A stretch of 64,000 bases of DNA from Pseudonocardia sp. EC080619-01 (GCF_001420995.1 NZ_CP012184.1:542501-606500); one strand, 5' to 3'. Counted from the first letter of the stretch, positions 7,533-20,829 are shown. Numbers and translations are program-made. The notes: generated by a model not told the origin, from the sequence alone.

Positions 7533-9185
7533 TCAGAAAGGCGGGCCCTGGAACGGATCCCCTGTCCCGTCTCCCGGCCCGTCGGCGCCCGGGCAGGTCG
7601 TCCGGTCGGCCGGACCGTCGGAGGTCGTCATAGCCGACCCCCCGATCGTCTCCGAACTCGGCTCGAGCGGATCGGTGAAGTGCCGGTAGTCCGCCGGGCG
7701 CGAGGTCTCCGACCAGCCGCACGAGCTGATCCAGGTCAACGCGCCGTCCGGCCCGGCCAGGACCTGCCAGCCCGGCACGTCCTTCAGCTTGTGATGCCCC
7801 AGGCACAGTCCGTGCAGGTTCGCCGCGCTCGTCGGTCCGCCTGCGGCCCACGGCACCAGGTGATCCAGGTCCCGGATCGGCCGGGTGCACGACGGGCCGC
7901 GGCACGTCCCGTCCCGCGACCGCACGAAGTCGGCCAGACCCTCCGGCGGGTGGTAGGTGCTGCGCCCGTGGTCCAGGCACACGCCCGACAACGGATCGGT
8001 CACCAGCCGCTGCCACACCCCGCCCGCGGCCAGCGCGCGAGCGGTGACCGCCGGGATCGGACCGTGCCCGACCAGCTCCGCCGGCCGATCCGCCCCGAGC
8101 AGGGTGTCGAGGGAGACCACGACCTGGATCAACGGCTTGCGCCCGATCACGTCGGACGGATCCGGCTTCGCCGCGAGCGCCCGGACCACCGCCTCGGTGA
8201 CCGACGCCGCCTCACCGACCGACACCGCCTCACCGACCGACACCGCCTCGGCACCCGCCCTGCCGAGCTCGCCCTCGACCGCGGCGCAGACGCTGCCCAG
8301 GTCGGTCACCGACAGCGTGCCCTGCAACAGCTGGTGGGCCAGGTCGACCCGCCGCTGGTCCAACGTCCGCGGATCGTCCGTGCCGAGCGACCGGGCCAGC
8401 CGGTCCACGCACCGCCACGACGCCTCGGTCTGCTCCGCCGTGCCGCCCAGCCACAACGAGGCCATCCCCTCGTCGCCACGACTGATCGACATCCGCCGGT
8501 CCGCCTTCGCCCGCTCGTGCCGGACCCGGGCGCCGTCGGGATCGGCCCGCGCGATCGCGCGACGCAGTCGGTCCCGCAGCAGCCGGTACGGCGTCCCCGG
8601 TGCACCGGCCAGGATCCGATCCTCGACCTCCCGGGCGAGCTCGTCGGACAACACGGCGGTGGCGTCGCCGATCGCGCACGCGAGGCGCTCGTCGATCTCC
8701 CCCGACTCCCACGTCGACAGCGTCAGCGGCAGCACCTGCCGGAACCGCAACGCCTCCCCCAGCAGGCCCCGCGCCTGGTCCCGGCTGACGCCCAGGACCA
8801 GCGCGACCTGGTCCGGCAACCACCGCGACACCTCGCACACCGCTCGCGGATCCGCGTCCGGTGGCGCCGCGCGCGACCCCGCCGGGTGCCGGGACGCGAA
8901 CTCGCCCAGCATCCGGGTCCGCAACGCCGAGGCCCAGCGCACCATCCGCTCCGCCCCTTCCACCACGGCGAGCACCTGCTCGTCGGAGAGAAGGTCAGCC
9001 ATGCCACCCGCGGTCTGGCACTCCAACGCCAACCCGTGCCCCACCGGCCGGTCCCGGTGCACCGTCGCCGCCCACGGTTCGTCGTCGCCGCACAGCCGCG
9101 CGCACAGACTGCGGGGCATCCCGTGTGGGCACGGGTCGGCGAGTACCGCGTCCAGCGAGACGAGATCGCCGTCCAGATCGACCAT
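7533..9185 (-). CDS. DUF222 / HNH endonuclease domain protein (13E12-repeat type)
   Basis: A 550-residue protein of the DUF222-HNH family, common in multiple copies in actinobacteria and related to the mycobacterial 13E12 repeat proteins. The helical DUF222 region covers roughly 60-330 (QVALVLGVSRDQARGLL, HERAKADRR). The HNH nuclease near 440-490 shows CRGPSCTRPIRDLDHLVPW, then SAANLHGLC and LGHHKLKD, i.e. the paired Cys, central His, Asn and final His. A short EAVSVG repeat lies in the middle. The tail is acidic and low-complexity. The ATG at 9185 is set by a TAGAAT box 7 bases before it. The family is thought to be mobile or selfish, but no transposase or intron ends are seen here. Confidence 0.85.
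   Translation of the reverse strand: MVDLDGDLVSLDAVLADPCPHGMPRSLCARLCGDDEPWAATVHRDRPVGHGLALECQTAGGMADLLSDEQVLAVVEGAERMVRWASALRTRMLGEFASRHPAGSRAAPPDADPRAVCEVSRWLPDQVALVLGVSRDQARGLLGEALRFRQVLPLTLSTWESGEIDERLACAIGDATAVLSDELAREVEDRILAGAPGTPYRLLRDRLRRAIARADPDGARVRHERAKADRRMSISRGDEGMASLWLGGTAEQTEASWRCVDRLARSLGTDDPRTLDQRRVDLAHQLLQGTLSVTDLGSVCAAVEGELGRAGAEAVSVGEAVSVGEAASVTEAVVRALAAKPDPSDVIGRKPLIQVVVSLDTLLGADRPAELVGHGPIPAVTARALAAGGVWQRLVTDPLSGVCLDHGRSTYHPPEGLADFVRSRDGTCRGPSCTRPIRDLDHLVPWAAGGPTSAANLHGLCLGHHKLKDVPGWQVLAGPDGALTWISSCGWSETSRPADYRHFTDPLEPSSETIGGSAMTTSDGPADRTTCPGADGPGDGTGDPFQGPPF
8193..8246. repeat. 18-bp in-frame tandem repeat in HNH gene
   Basis: Three units of 18 bp, the last two identical (8211-8228 and 8229-8246) and the first diverged (8193-8210), encode the repeated EAVSVG / EAASVT hexapeptides between the DUF222 and HNH parts. 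Confidence 0.7.
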
Positions 9186-9192
9186 GTGTTCG

Positions 9193-9198
9193 ATTCTA
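9193..9198 (-). promoter_or_regulatory. -10 box TAGAAT of the HNH gene
   Basis: TAGAAT on the minus strand lies exactly 7 bases before the ATG at 9185. It is the clearest leaderless promoter in the window and fixes the start codon. Confidence 0.6.
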
Positions 9199-9380
9199 CC
9201 GGTGCCGTGACAGTCCCCTCTAGAAGAACCTGAGCCCATCCGGCGCAAGGACACGACCGCTCGGCCCGATCGACCCGCGGCGGGCCATGGTGCCGACGGG
9301 CTGTGCCACCGGGGCGGGCCGGGGCACGGCGGCGGGCCGGGGACCGCGGCGGGCCGGGCACCGCGCGTGCCGGGACACCG

Positions 9381-9536
9381 AGGCCGACCGGGCACCACGC
9401 CGAACCCAGCACCACAAAACGCCAGAACACCGAGGCCGACCGGGCACCACGCCAGACCCAGCACCACAAAACGCCAGAACACCCAGACCGACCGGGCACC
9501 ACGCCAGACCCAGCACCACAAAACGCCAGAACACCC
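9381..9536. repeat. 52-bp tandem repeat, three copies
   Basis: Three head-to-tail 52-bp units (9381-9432, 9433-9484, 9485-9536) differ at only a few bases. A partial unit follows, and a fragment like the unit's end precedes the array. Each contains the AC-rich core CAGCACCACAAAACGCCAGA, visibly less GC-rich than the surroundings. The length is not a multiple of three, so a reading frame would change with each copy. It lies about 200 bp upstream of the HNH start. Confidence 0.85.
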
Positions 9537-9895
9537 AGGCGGACCCAGCACCGAGGCAGGCTGCAGCTCCGTGGTCGATCCCGCGACGGCCCACCCGCCC
9601 ACCGCCCGAGCCGGGCGAGCCCCGTCGGCGAAAGGACGCAGCCCCGCCGATCGGAGGCGCGATCCCGCACTTCTCACCGTCCCCGCGGAACCGGCGAGAC
9701 CGCTGGTCACCGCCGGAACGGGACGCAGGCGGAGCGGCGACGGCGCTGGCGACACTGCCACGACACGAGCGAGCCCGGACGCGTGCGACGAGCGATACCG
9801 CGGGCAGGCACACCGGTGCGCGGCCGGGCCGGCGAGCCGCACCGGCAGGCGGGAACGCGCGCGGCGGGTGGCCCGGGAGCCCGCGCCCGCCGGTG

Positions 9896-10348
9896 TCAGC
9901 CGACGGGGTGCGACCCGTCGGCCGCCTTGGGGACGAGCACCTCGCCCTCGAGACCGTCGGGGTCGCGGAAGAACATGCTGAAGGCCGCCCCGAAGTCGTT
10001 GACCGTGCCGTCCGAGGCGCCGTGCGCCATCAGCCGCTCCCGGATCGTCGCGAACGCCGCGTACGACGACGCCCGCAGACCGACGTGGTCCAGCCGCCCG
10101 CGGTGCCACATCGGGGTCTGGCGGTCGGCCTCGTCGCTGCCGGGCACGGTGAACACGTTGAGCTCGGTGTGCGGACCGATCCGCATCACCGTCATCGTCT
10201 CCTCGGCGTCCTGCCCGTGCGACCGGGTCGGCCCGATCTCGGCGTCGAACACCGCCTCGTAGAAGGCCCCGAGGCGCCGGGGATCGTGGGTCAGGGTGGC
10301 GATGTGGTCGACCCCGCTCAGCAGCACGGCTCGATCATCCCCTCTCAC
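9896..10348 (-). CDS. VOC-superfamily (glyoxalase/dioxygenase-like) protein
   Basis: A 150-residue protein with the paired beta-alpha-beta-beta-beta modules of the vicinal-oxygen-chelate fold. The first module starts SGVDHIATLTHD, with His15 in the metal-ligand position, and contains ELNVF. The second starts GRLDHVGLR and ends FRDPDGLEGEVLVP, supplying His and Glu. It is probably a metal-dependent small-molecule enzyme or binding protein; the substrate cannot be guessed. The GTG at 10348 is the longest plausible start, and a second GTG at 10327, closer to the fold, is an alternative. It lies 9 bp downstream of hisH and is probably co-transcribed with it. Confidence 0.75.
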   Translation of the reverse strand: MRGDDRAVLLSGVDHIATLTHDPRRLGAFYEAVFDAEIGPTRSHGQDAEETMTVMRIGPHTELNVFTVPGSDEADRQTPMWHRGRLDHVGLRASSYAAFATIRERLMAHGASDGTVNDFGAAFSMFFRDPDGLEGEVLVPKAADGSHPVG

Positions 10349-10357
10349 CGGGTCCGC

Positions 10358-10990
10358 TCAGCCGACGGACGTCAGCCAGTTCTCCAGCACGGTCGCCCCG
10401 GCGTCGCCGGACTTCTCCGGGTGGAACTGCGTGGCCGTGAGCGGCCCGTTCTCGACGGCCGCGACGACGTCCTCGCCGTGGTGGGTCCAGGTGACCTTCG
10501 GCGGGGCGATCGCGTGCGACTCCTGCAGCTCCCACCGTCGCACACCGAACGAGTGCACGAAGTAGAAGCGGGTCGCGTCGTCCAGCCCGGCGAACAGGGT
10601 GCTGCCGTCGGGGACCCGCACGGTGTTCCAGCCCATGTGCGGCAGGACGTCGGCCTGGATCCGCTCCACGGTCCCGGGCCACTCGCCGCAGCCCTCGGTG
10701 TCCTCGCCGAACTCGACGCCGCGCTCGAACATCACCTGCATCCCAACACAGATGCCGAGCACCGGCCGTCCCCCGGCCAGGCGCCTGCCGATGATCTGCG
10801 GGCCGCGGACCTCGTGCAGACCCTTCATGCAGGCCGCGAACGCACCGACGCCCGGGACGACGAGCCCGTCGGCCTCGACCGCGGCGTCGAAGTCGGACGT
10901 GACGGTGACGTCCGCGCCGACGCGTTCCAGCGCCCGTTCGGCGGAGCGGAGGTTTCCCGAGCCGTAGTCGAGGACGACGATCCGTGTCAC
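10358..10990 (-). CDS. hisH: Imidazole glycerol phosphate synthase, glutaminase subunit
   Basis: A class I glutamine amidotransferase of 210 residues that supplies ammonia to HisF. The triad is visible: Cys81 in LGICVGMQ, and His190 and Glu192 in QFHPEKS. The oxyanion and start motifs LDYGSGNL (7-14) and PGVGAF (46-51) are also present. The GTG at 10990 was chosen because the protein begins exactly at the first beta strand, with a TATCCT box 6 bases upstream. It is isolated from the other his genes: hisB ends 5.1 kb upstream and priA starts 6 kb downstream. So it is expressed from its own promoter rather than in a compact his operon. Confidence 0.95.
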   Translation of the reverse strand: MTRIVVLDYGSGNLRSAERALERVGADVTVTSDFDAAVEADGLVVPGVGAFAACMKGLHEVRGPQIIGRRLAGGRPVLGICVGMQVMFERGVEFGEDTEGCGEWPGTVERIQADVLPHMGWNTVRVPDGSTLFAGLDDATRFYFVHSFGVRRWELQESHAIAPPKVTWTHHGEDVVAAVENGPLTATQFHPEKSGDAGATVLENWLTSVG

Positions 10991-11024
10991 CGGGCCAGGA
11001 TAGTCGCCGGTCCGTGGCCGACCG

Positions 11025-13397
11025 TCAGGACCGCCCGGCGCGGGCCGTGACGACGGCCGACGTCCCGGCCGCCGCCGCCAGGCAGGCCCCGGCGGCCAGG
11101 GCAACGGTCCCGGGACCGATCACCACCGCGACCGGCGCGCCGGTCGCGACCGACAGCCCCGACGCGACCGCCAGGAGCGGCGCGACGGTGACCGCGACGC
11201 CCAGCACGACCCCGACGAGCGTCGCGGCGCCCGCCTCGGCCGCGGCCACCGCGATCCGCTGCCCGGGCGTCGCACCGGCCGCGGCGAGCACCGCGAGGTC
11301 GGGGCGGCGGGAGCGGGCGGCGGCCGCGATGCCGTTCACGACGGCCAGCCCTCCGTAACCGGACGAGACGGCGACGAGCAGCGCGGCGAGCGCGTCGGTG
11401 AGCCGGGCGTCGACGGCGTAGTCGGCCAGGGCGTAGGACCGCGCGTCCCGCACGGTGACGCCCGCCGGCGGCGGATCCGGCACGGCGTCCGAGGGGAGGA
11501 ACGCCGTGTCCGTGAGCGCGGCCGGGTCGTGCGCACGGACGTCGTCCCGGGCGACGGCGACGTCCCCGCGCCGCTCGTCCGGTGGCAGCACCCGGGCGAC
11601 CCGCAGCGCCGGGTCGCTGCCGTCGGCGAACCGGACGGGCAGCACGTCGCCCGCCACCACCCCGAGGCCGGCCGCGACCGGCTCGGAGAGCACCACCTCC
11701 CCCGGCCGGACGAGCGCGGTGTCGGCGGTGCCGACGGCGTCCACCGCGGTCGGACCGGCCGGGCCGCGCAGCACCAGCACGGTCGGCAGCGGGATCCGCG
11801 CGCCGGGGACGGACAGCGCGCGGGCGGTGGTGTCCGGCATCCCCGGCGCTCCTGCCTGTTCGACGGCGACGCTGCCGGCCAGCACCGCGGTCCGCTGCGC
11901 CGGGTAGGCCGCCGCCATCGTGTCGACCAGGCCGCCGATCAGGACCGCGAACCCGACCGCGACGACGGCCGGTGCCGCCACCGCCGCCGACCGCGCCGGT
12001 GCGGCGGTGAGCCCGGCCCGCACGAGGCCCGGCACGGCCCCTCCGGACAGCGGCCCGGCGCCACGGGCTCGTGCGCCTCGGGACGGGACGGCGGCGAGCC
12101 CACCGGGCAGCGCGATCACCGCGGGCGCCAGCAGCGCCGCGGCCACCACGAGCACCGCCCCGGCCGCCAGCGCGAGCCCGATCCGGCCGTCGCCCTCCGC
12201 ACCGGCGGTGAGCACCGCGAGTACCCCGCCGCCGACCGCGACGACGAGCCCGGTGACCAGCCGCGGCCGTCCGGCCCGGCCGGCGGGACCGCGGTCGGTG
12301 ACGGCGTCCAGCGGCACCGCGCGCGCCGCCGTCCTCGACGCGGCGAGGCCACCGCCGAGCGCCAGCACGATCCCCGCCGTGGCCGCGACGAGCAGCGGCC
12401 CCGGCGTCACCGGCACGGACCCGACCGGCCGCGCGGCGTCCACCGCGAGGAGCGCCCGGTACAGCGCCGGCCCGAGCGCGGCCGCGAGCGCCGTTCCCAG
12501 CGCCGCACCCGCGGCCCCGACCAGCGTGGCCTCCCCCAGCACCACCCGCCGGACCTGGCCGGGCGTGGCACCGACCGCGCGCAGCAGCCCGAGCTCGCGC
12601 CGCCGCCCGGCGACCGCGGTGGACAGCGCCGCCGACCCGACGACGACCGTCGTCACCCCGGTCAGCAGGCCGAGCGCGGCGAGCAGCTGGTCGCCGCGGT
12701 ACCGGACGCGGGAGTCCTGCACCGGCTCGACGGCGCCGCGGTCGTCGCCGGTCAGCACCGCCGCGCCGGGCGGGACCTGCGACGCCGACGGCACCGGGCC
12801 GAGCACCCCGATCGTCCGGACACCGGGCGCGAGCCGGGCCGCCTCCGCGTCGGTCAGGTACACCCCGGGGCCGTCGGTGACGCCGGTGACCCGGACCGGG
12901 CGGACGGCGTCGGCGAACAGCACCGGCAGCTCCGCACCGGGGCGCAGGCCCAGGTCCGCCCCGACGACGGCCTCGCCGGGAACCGACGGCGACCCGCCCG
13001 CGACGATCCGGTACCCGCCGAGCGCGAGGCTCGCGGTGCCGTGCCCGCCCTCCCGGTCCTCCGGGTCCCCGGCCGGGATGCCGCCCGGCATCGGGACGGC
13101 GGGGAACGACCGGTCGGGCACCGCCGTCGTCCCCGGGGTCGCGCCCAGCCGGTCGGCGACGGCGGCGGCCCCGGCCGACGGCCACGGGACCCGTCCGTCG
13201 GACCGCGGGGTCCGGGACTCCGCGACCCGGGGCGGGACGACCAGCGCCGACGTCGCCGAGAGCCGCTCCTGCACCGGCGGCCGGGCGGCCCCGGCGGCCA
13301 GCAGTACCGCGCCGAGCAGCCCCACCCCGACGGCGACGGCGAGCACCGTCGCGAGCAGCTCCCGCCACCGGACCCGCAGGTTCGCCGCGGCGATCAT
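11025..13397 (-). CDS. FtsX-family ABC transporter permease
   Basis: A 790-residue membrane protein with the MacB/FtsX layout. An N-terminal transmembrane helix (about 13-36) is followed by a large extracytoplasmic region (about 40-255), a first three-helix FtsX domain (about 265-375, with [23 protein letters not shown] split across its coupling region), further helices (about 385-440 and 500-530), a second extracytoplasmic region and a second FtsX domain at the C-terminus (about 670-785, [18 protein letters not shown]). The start ATG at 13397 overlaps the ATPase stop by 4 bp. Such pairs act as exporters or mechanotransmission transporters for peptides, antibiotics or lipoproteins. The divergent two-component system suggests stress-responsive control. 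The substrate is unknown. Confidence 0.88.
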   Translation of the reverse strand: MIAAANLRVRWRELLATVLAVAVGVGLLGAVLLAAGAARPPVQERLSATSALVVPPRVAESRTPRSDGRVPWPSAGAAAVADRLGATPGTTAVPDRSFPAVPMPGGIPAGDPEDREGGHGTASLALGGYRIVAGGSPSVPGEAVVGADLGLRPGAELPVLFADAVRPVRVTGVTDGPGVYLTDAEAARLAPGVRTIGVLGPVPSASQVPPGAAVLTGDDRGAVEPVQDSRVRYRGDQLLAALGLLTGVTTVVVGSAALSTAVAGRRRELGLLRAVGATPGQVRRVVLGEATLVGAAGAALGTALAAALGPALYRALLAVDAARPVGSVPVTPGPLLVAATAGIVLALGGGLAASRTAARAVPLDAVTDRGPAGRAGRPRLVTGLVVAVGGGVLAVLTAGAEGDGRIGLALAAGAVLVVAAALLAPAVIALPGGLAAVPSRGARARGAGPLSGGAVPGLVRAGLTAAPARSAAVAAPAVVAVGFAVLIGGLVDTMAAAYPAQRTAVLAGSVAVEQAGAPGMPDTTARALSVPGARIPLPTVLVLRGPAGPTAVDAVGTADTALVRPGEVVLSEPVAAGLGVVAGDVLPVRFADGSDPALRVARVLPPDERRGDVAVARDDVRAHDPAALTDTAFLPSDAVPDPPPAGVTVRDARSYALADYAVDARLTDALAALLVAVSSGYGGLAVVNGIAAAARSRRPDLAVLAAAGATPGQRIAVAAAEAGAATLVGVVLGVAVTVAPLLAVASGLSVATGAPVAVVIGPGTVALAAGACLAAAAGTSAVVTARAGRS

Positions 13398-14149
13398 CGG
13401 ACGGCACCCGCACGCCCCGCGACGCGGCGGGCGATCCCGGTGGCCGTGTCCCCGTCCCCCGACCGGCCCGGGACGCCGAACCGCTCGTGCACGCGACCGT
13501 CGCGCAGGACCACCACCTCGTCCGCCCAGGCCGCGGCCGCCGGATCGTGGGTGACCATCAGCGTCGTCACCCCGGCCACGTCGGTGCACCGCCGCAGCAG
13601 CCCCAGGACCTGCGCCGACGACGTCGAGTCGAGCGCGCCGGTCGGCTCGTCGGCGAACACCGTCGCCGGGCGGGACAGCAGGGCGCGGGCGATCGCGACC
13701 CGCTGCTGCTGCCCCCCGGACAGCTGTGCGGGGCGGTGCCCGGCGCGGTCGGCGAGCCCGACCTCGTCCAGGGCCGCCGTCACCGCGTCCCGGGAGACGC
13801 GCCGCCGCGCGAGCCGCGCGGGCAGTGCCACGTTCTGCGCGGCCGTCAGCGAGGTGACCAGGTTGAACGCCTGGAACACGAACCCGATCCGTTCGCGGCG
13901 CAGCAGCGTGCGGCGGCGTTCGGACAGCGCACCGAGGTCGGTGCCGTCGAGCAGCACGTGGCCCGACGTCGGCACGTCGAGCCCGGCCGCGCAGTGCAGC
14001 AGCGTCGACTTGCCGGAGCCGGACGGCCCCATCACCGCGGTGAGGGTCCCGGGACGCAGGGTGAGGTCGACGCCGTCGAGGGCGGCGACCGCGGGACCGG
14101 CGCCGGAGTGCACCCGGCGGACGGCCCGCAGTTCGAGAGGAGGGGTCAT
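13394..14149 (-). CDS. ABC transporter ATP-binding protein (MacB/LolD type)
   Basis: A 251-residue nucleotide-binding subunit. Walker A is GPSGSGKST (41-49), Q-loop Gln93, signature LSGGQQQRVA (143-152), Walker B TVFADEP with Glu168, and switch His201. The QQQRVAIARAL and EPTGALD segments are typical of the MacB/LolD/BceA class that pairs with FtsX-type permeases, as it does here through a 4-bp overlap. The start at 14149 places about 40 residues before Walker A; the open frame extends further upstream but without homology. The gene is divergent from the histidine kinase at 14260. Confidence 0.93.
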   Translation of the reverse strand: MTPPLELRAVRRVHSGAGPAVAALDGVDLTLRPGTLTAVMGPSGSGKSTLLHCAAGLDVPTSGHVLLDGTDLGALSERRRTLLRRERIGFVFQAFNLVTSLTAAQNVALPARLARRRVSRDAVTAALDEVGLADRAGHRPAQLSGGQQQRVAIARALLSRPATVFADEPTGALDSTSSAQVLGLLRRCTDVAGVTTLMVTHDPAAAAWADEVVVLRDGRVHERFGVPGRSGDGDTATGIARRVAGRAGAVR

Positions 14150-14246
14150 GCTCCCGAGCAGACCCCGGCGACCGGGCCGGGCGCGGTCACCCGCACGGGA
14201 GAGCGGAGGTAGCCCTGGCACTACCGCGCGCGGCGCCGCGATCTCC

Positions 14247-14252
14247 TACGTT
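14247..14252 (+). promoter_or_regulatory. -10 box TACGTT, leaderless kinase start
   Basis: TACGTT precedes the GTG at 14260 by 7 bases. It lies in the 110-bp divergent gap between the ABC ATPase and the kinase, where a shared operator for the response regulator would be expected. Confidence 0.5.
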
Positions 14253-14259
14253 GCGGGGT

Positions 14260-15456
14260 GTGCGGATCGCGACGGCCTGGCAGGCGATGGACCAGCAGCC
14301 GCTGCGGTTCCTCGCGACGCCGTGGCCGTGGCGCTCGCTCGGCTACCTCGTCACCGGAGCGGCACTCGGCGCCGTCGTGCTGGGCGCGTTCGCGGTGCCC
14401 GGCTCCGGACTGGTGCTGGGTGGGCCGGCGCTCGCCGTCGGCACCGGATCGCTGCTGGTCCTGGCCGTCCTGTCGGCAGGACGGCCGCTGGCGGCACTGG
14501 AACGACGGCGGCTGCGGCTGGTCGACGACGAGCCGCTGCCCGCGCCGCCCCGCCTGCCCGGGCCGTGGTGGCGGGCCGCCGTCACCTGGCGGGAGGTCGG
14601 GTTCGCGCTGCTCGTCGCGACCGGACTGGCCGCGCTGGACGCCTGCGTCCTCGGCTTCTCCCTCGTCCTGCCGGTGCTGCTGGCCCTCTCCCCCGTCGAC
14701 GACCCGGCGGCGTGGCCGCTGGTGATCGTCGGTGTCCTGCTGCTCCTCGCGGCGCCGTGGACGGTGACCGCCTGGGCCGGTGCGCGGGCCGCGCTGACCC
14801 GCACCGTCCTCGGTCCGCGTGGCGCCGAGCTGGGGCCGGGGATCGCCGACGTCGCCACCCGGCGGCTGATCGGCGCGTTCGAGACCGAGCGCGCCCGGAT
14901 CGAGCGGGACCTGCACGACGGTGCGCAGCAACGGCTCGTCGCGCTCGGGGTGACACTCGGGCTGGCCCGCCTCGACGCCACCGACGGTTCCCCCGCGGCG
15001 GCCCGGTTGGACGACGCCCGCGACCAGCTCGGGCTCGCGCTCGCCGAGCTGCGCGACCTCGTCCGCGGGCTCGACCCGCGGACCCTCGCCGACGACGGGC
15101 TGGCCGCCGCCGTGGAGGACCACGCGGCGCGCTGCCCGGTGCCGACCGAGGTCGACCTGCGACCGGCGGGCCTGCTGCCGCCGCGGGTCGCGACGACCGC
15201 GTACTTCGTCCTCGTCGAGGCCCTGACCAACACCGCCCGGCACAGCGGGGCCCGGTCGGCGACGGTCACCGGGCGTCGGCACGCCGACCAGCTCGTCCTC
15301 GAGGTCCGCGACGACGGCCGCGGCGGCGCCGACCCCGGGAGCGGGTCCGGTCTCACCGGGCTGGCCGAGCGGGTCGCGCTCGCGGGCGGACGGGTGCGGC
15401 TCTCCAGTCCTCCCGGCGGCCCGACCCTGCTGCGGGTGGAGCTGCCGTGCGCGTGA
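14260..15456 (+). CDS. Membrane histidine kinase (HisKA_3 / NarL-type system)
   Basis: A 398-residue sensor kinase. Four to five hydrophobic segments (about 28-46, 50-72, 112-140 and 150-176) leave almost no extracytoplasmic loop, an intramembrane-sensing layout. HisKA_3 follows, with the phosphorylated His219 in IERDLHDGAQQRLVAL, and then a HATPase with VEALTNTARHSGA (N box) and DDGRGG plus SGSGLTGLAERV (G boxes). The GTG at 14260 is preferred over the TTG at 14251 because of the -10 spacing. It overlaps the cognate regulator by 10 bp. The divergent FtsX-type transporter is the obvious target and perhaps the sensing partner, which is inference. Confidence 0.92.
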   Translation: MRIATAWQAMDQQPLRFLATPWPWRSLGYLVTGAALGAVVLGAFAVPGSGLVLGGPALAVGTGSLLVLAVLSAGRPLAALERRRLRLVDDEPLPAPPRLPGPWWRAAVTWREVGFALLVATGLAALDACVLGFSLVLPVLLALSPVDDPAAWPLVIVGVLLLLAAPWTVTAWAGARAALTRTVLGPRGAELGPGIADVATRRLIGAFETERARIERDLHDGAQQRLVALGVTLGLARLDATDGSPAAARLDDARDQLGLALAELRDLVRGLDPRTLADDGLAAAVEDHAARCPVPTEVDLRPAGLLPPRVATTAYFVLVEALTNTARHSGARSATVTGRRHADQLVLEVRDDGRGGADPGSGSGLTGLAERVALAGGRVRLSSPPGGPTLLRVELPCA

Positions 15457-16090
15457 TCGTCGCCGAGGACGCCGTCCTCATGCGGGAGGGGCTCGTCGCA
15501 CTGCTGGAGCGGTTCTCCCACACCGTCGTCGCCGCCGTCGCCGACGCCCCGGCGCTGCTCGGCGCGGTCCGGCGGGACCGGCCGGACCTCGTGCTGACCG
15601 ACGTCCGGATGCCACCGGACCACACCGACGACGGCCTGCGCGCCGCCGTCGGTCTGCGGACCGCCGATCCCGGCCTGCCGGTGCTGGTGCTGTCCCAGTA
15701 CGTCGAGCCGGTCGCGGCGGAGGCGCTGCTCGACACCGGCGACGGCGCGGGCGTCGGCTACCTGCTGAAGGACCGGGTCGCCGACGTGACCGGTTTCGCG
15801 ACCGCCGCCGAGCGGGTGGCCGCCGGCGGGACCGTGCTCGACCCGGAGGTCGTGCAGCGGCTGGTCCGGCGACGGCGGGACCCGGTCGGGCGGCTGTCCC
15901 CGCGCGAGCGGGAGGTGCTCGACCTGATGGCGCAGGGCCGGTCGAACGCCGAGATCGCCGCCGCGCTCGTGCTGTCCGACGCGGCGGTGAACAAGCACGT
16001 CCGCGCGGTGTTCACCAAGCTCGACCTGCCTGCCGACACCGCCGGGCACCGGCGGGTGCTCGCGGTGCTGGCCCGGCTCCGGTCGGGGTC

Positions 16091-16094
<4 letters not shown>
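15447..16094 (+). CDS. LuxR/NarL-family response regulator
   Basis: A 215-residue partner of the kinase just upstream. The receiver begins [16 protein letters not shown], with acidic residues Glu7 and Asp8 and an intact phosphoacceptor Asp52 in VLTDVRMPP; a conserved Lys lies in GYLLKDRV. The LuxR helix-turn-helix is at about 150-210 ([21 protein letters not shown]). The GTG at 15447 overlaps the kinase end by 10 bp; another GTG at 15453 would give a 4-bp overlap. Family members usually start MRVVIAED, which favours 15447. The stop overlaps the convergent hisB stop by about 3 bp. It likely controls the divergent ABC transporter. Confidence 0.92.
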
Positions 16095-19182
<3,088 letters not shown>

Positions 19183-20661
19183 TCAGCCCACCGGCACCAG
19201 CCGGAGGTTCTCCGGACCCGACCACGGGGTGCCGACGTCCACACCCTCCGGGTGGTGCCCGGACCGGGAGACCAGCCGGGTCGTCCCGCGGTGGTACGGC
19301 GCCGGTTCCAGGAAGAGGTAGTTGGCGTCGAGCAGCACCCGCGTCACCGGACCGGCGGCGGCCCGTCGCTGCTCGATCCGGGCGAGCATCGGGGCCCGTT
19401 CGGACAGCGGGTCGTCGATCGCGCAGCGGTCGGCGCAGAAGTAGGCCAGCGCCCCGAGCTCACCGGCCGAGACGACCTTGCCGTGCAGCCCGGCGGCGAC
19501 GGTCGCGTACTCCGCCGTCGTCGCCCGGTTCGTCGCGATCGGCGCGACCGTCCACGGGGTGCCGTGCCGCAGGTCGAACCCGCCGGAGACCACGACGAGC
19601 CCCGCCGCGACCACCCCGAGGACGACGGCGGGCACACCGGTCGCGAGCGCCCCGACCGTCCAGGCCGCCAGCAGGCTCAGCGCGCCGACCGCGGGCCCGT
19701 AGTACCAGTGGTACGGCGCGGTGCCGATCACGACGAACGCGCCCGCGTGCACCACGGCACCGAGCCCCAGCACGACCGGCGCGACCGCCCCGGGACGGCG
19801 CGCGAGCAGCCAGGACACCCCGCCGACCAGCCCGGCGGCCGCCGGGAGCAGGGCGAGGACGGTCGCCTCCGGGAAGCGCTCGTGGTAGACGAACAGCCCG
19901 TCGGTGAAGGTGATGTGGTGCCTGCCCCAGCTGTCGCCGATCTTCCACAGCACGGTGTCGGGCACGACCGAGCCGAGCGCCACCCAGGAGAACGCGTACC
20001 AGGGCAGCGACACCGCCACCGCGGCCGCCAGCACCGTGGCGAGCCGGCGTCGCAGCACCGGCACGGCGAGCGCGGCGACGGCCGCGACCACGACGAGGTC
20101 CGGCCGGGTCAGCGTCAGCAGCCCGCAGACGACGCCCGCGACCACCACCCGCCCGGTGACGGCCGCGTACGCCAGCCCGGCCAGCAGCGTCACCGCCAGG
20201 TAGGTCTCCAGCCCGACGGTCGACAGCAGCAGCGGGTTCACCAGGAGCAGCGCGGCCGGCAGCGCCGCGGTCCAGCGCGGCCACCCGAGATGGTCCCCGG
20301 TGCGCTGCGACCACCAGGTGACGGTCGCGGCGAGCCCGGCGAGCACGATCCCGGCGGCGACGACCGCGTCCCGCACGACGACGGTGACCACGGCCTGCAG
20401 CAGCACGTTCAGCGGCGAGGTCGCGGTGTGGGAGATCCCGTCGAGGTTCGCACCCCAGTGCCCGTGGAACGCGAGGTTCCGCACGTAGGTGAGCGTGATG
20501 TAGGCGTCGTCCACGAGCGCGTCCCGGACGAGCAGGAACACCCCGGCCGCGAGGACGGCCGCACCGGCCGGCAGCGCGGCGGGCAGGAGCCGCGACGGCG
20601 CCGGTACGGGCGCCCGGTGCCGCCCTCGGCGCACCTCCGGAGGCCGGGTGGGGGTGAGCAC
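19183..20661 (-). CDS. GT-C-type membrane glycosyltransferase, putative
   Basis: A 492-residue polytopic membrane protein with about ten hydrophobic helices and a soluble C-terminal part (about 390-492). After a basic tail and first helix comes the [14 protein letters not shown] motif (Asp51-Asp52) in the first outer loop, followed by SHTATSPLN. This acidic DD motif and layout are those of GT-C glycosyltransferases that use polyprenyl-phosphate sugars, such as the mycobacterial arabinofuranosyl- and mannosyltransferases. A role in cell-wall arabinan or glycoprotein glycosylation is therefore plausible. The acceptor and sugar cannot be told. The GTG at 20661 is the best start; no earlier in-frame start fits. 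It lies 34 bp downstream of hisD's start and is transcribed the same way. Confidence 0.7.
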   Translation of the reverse strand: MLTPTRPPEVRRGRHRAPVPAPSRLLPAALPAGAAVLAAGVFLLVRDALVDDAYITLTYVRNLAFHGHWGANLDGISHTATSPLNVLLQAVVTVVVRDAVVAAGIVLAGLAATVTWWSQRTGDHLGWPRWTAALPAALLLVNPLLLSTVGLETYLAVTLLAGLAYAAVTGRVVVAGVVCGLLTLTRPDLVVVAAVAALAVPVLRRRLATVLAAAVAVSLPWYAFSWVALGSVVPDTVLWKIGDSWGRHHITFTDGLFVYHERFPEATVLALLPAAAGLVGGVSWLLARRPGAVAPVVLGLGAVVHAGAFVVIGTAPYHWYYGPAVGALSLLAAWTVGALATGVPAVVLGVVAAGLVVVSGGFDLRHGTPWTVAPIATNRATTAEYATVAAGLHGKVVSAGELGALAYFCADRCAIDDPLSERAPMLARIEQRRAAAGPVTRVLLDANYLFLEPAPYHRGTTRLVSRSGHHPEGVDVGTPWSGPENLRLVPVG

Positions 20662-20829
20662 GTCCGGAGTCTGGCACCGAATCGTCGCCGTGGGACGTCG
20701 ACGCGTCGGTGACGTGCGAAAATGGCGGCGACGACCGGGAATGACGCTCTTGTTCGTGTCGAGCCGCCCGGAGCCCGGTCCGGTGTGCGGCCGAGGTCGT
20801 TGTCGGTGCCGCGTGGCAGTCTCCGGGCC

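Larger units (their letters stand above)
9186..9895. other. 710-bp non-coding region with tandem repeat
   Basis: Between the HNH gene and the VOC gene. It holds the HNH promoter, the 52-bp tandem array (9381-9536) and about 360 bp of GC-rich sequence in which the open frames have no recognisable domain, start signal or consistent codon pattern. No gene is called here. Confidence 0.6.

Noticed and set aside
7533..9185. Group II intron or insertion sequence carrying the HNH gene
   Set aside because: No reverse transcriptase, transposase, terminal repeats or target duplications were seen around the gene.
9381..9536. CRISPR array
   Set aside because: The 52-bp units are directly adjacent with no unique spacers, and no cas genes are present.
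9220..9813. Minus-strand ORF through the tandem repeats
   Set aside because: The 52-bp unit is not a multiple of three, so the encoded peptide changes frame at each copy; no start signal or domain.
11529..15446. The first 1300 codons of a long plus-strand open frame ending in the response regulator
   Set aside because: This part is antisense to the ABC transporter and out of frame with the kinase; only the last 216 codons are a real gene.
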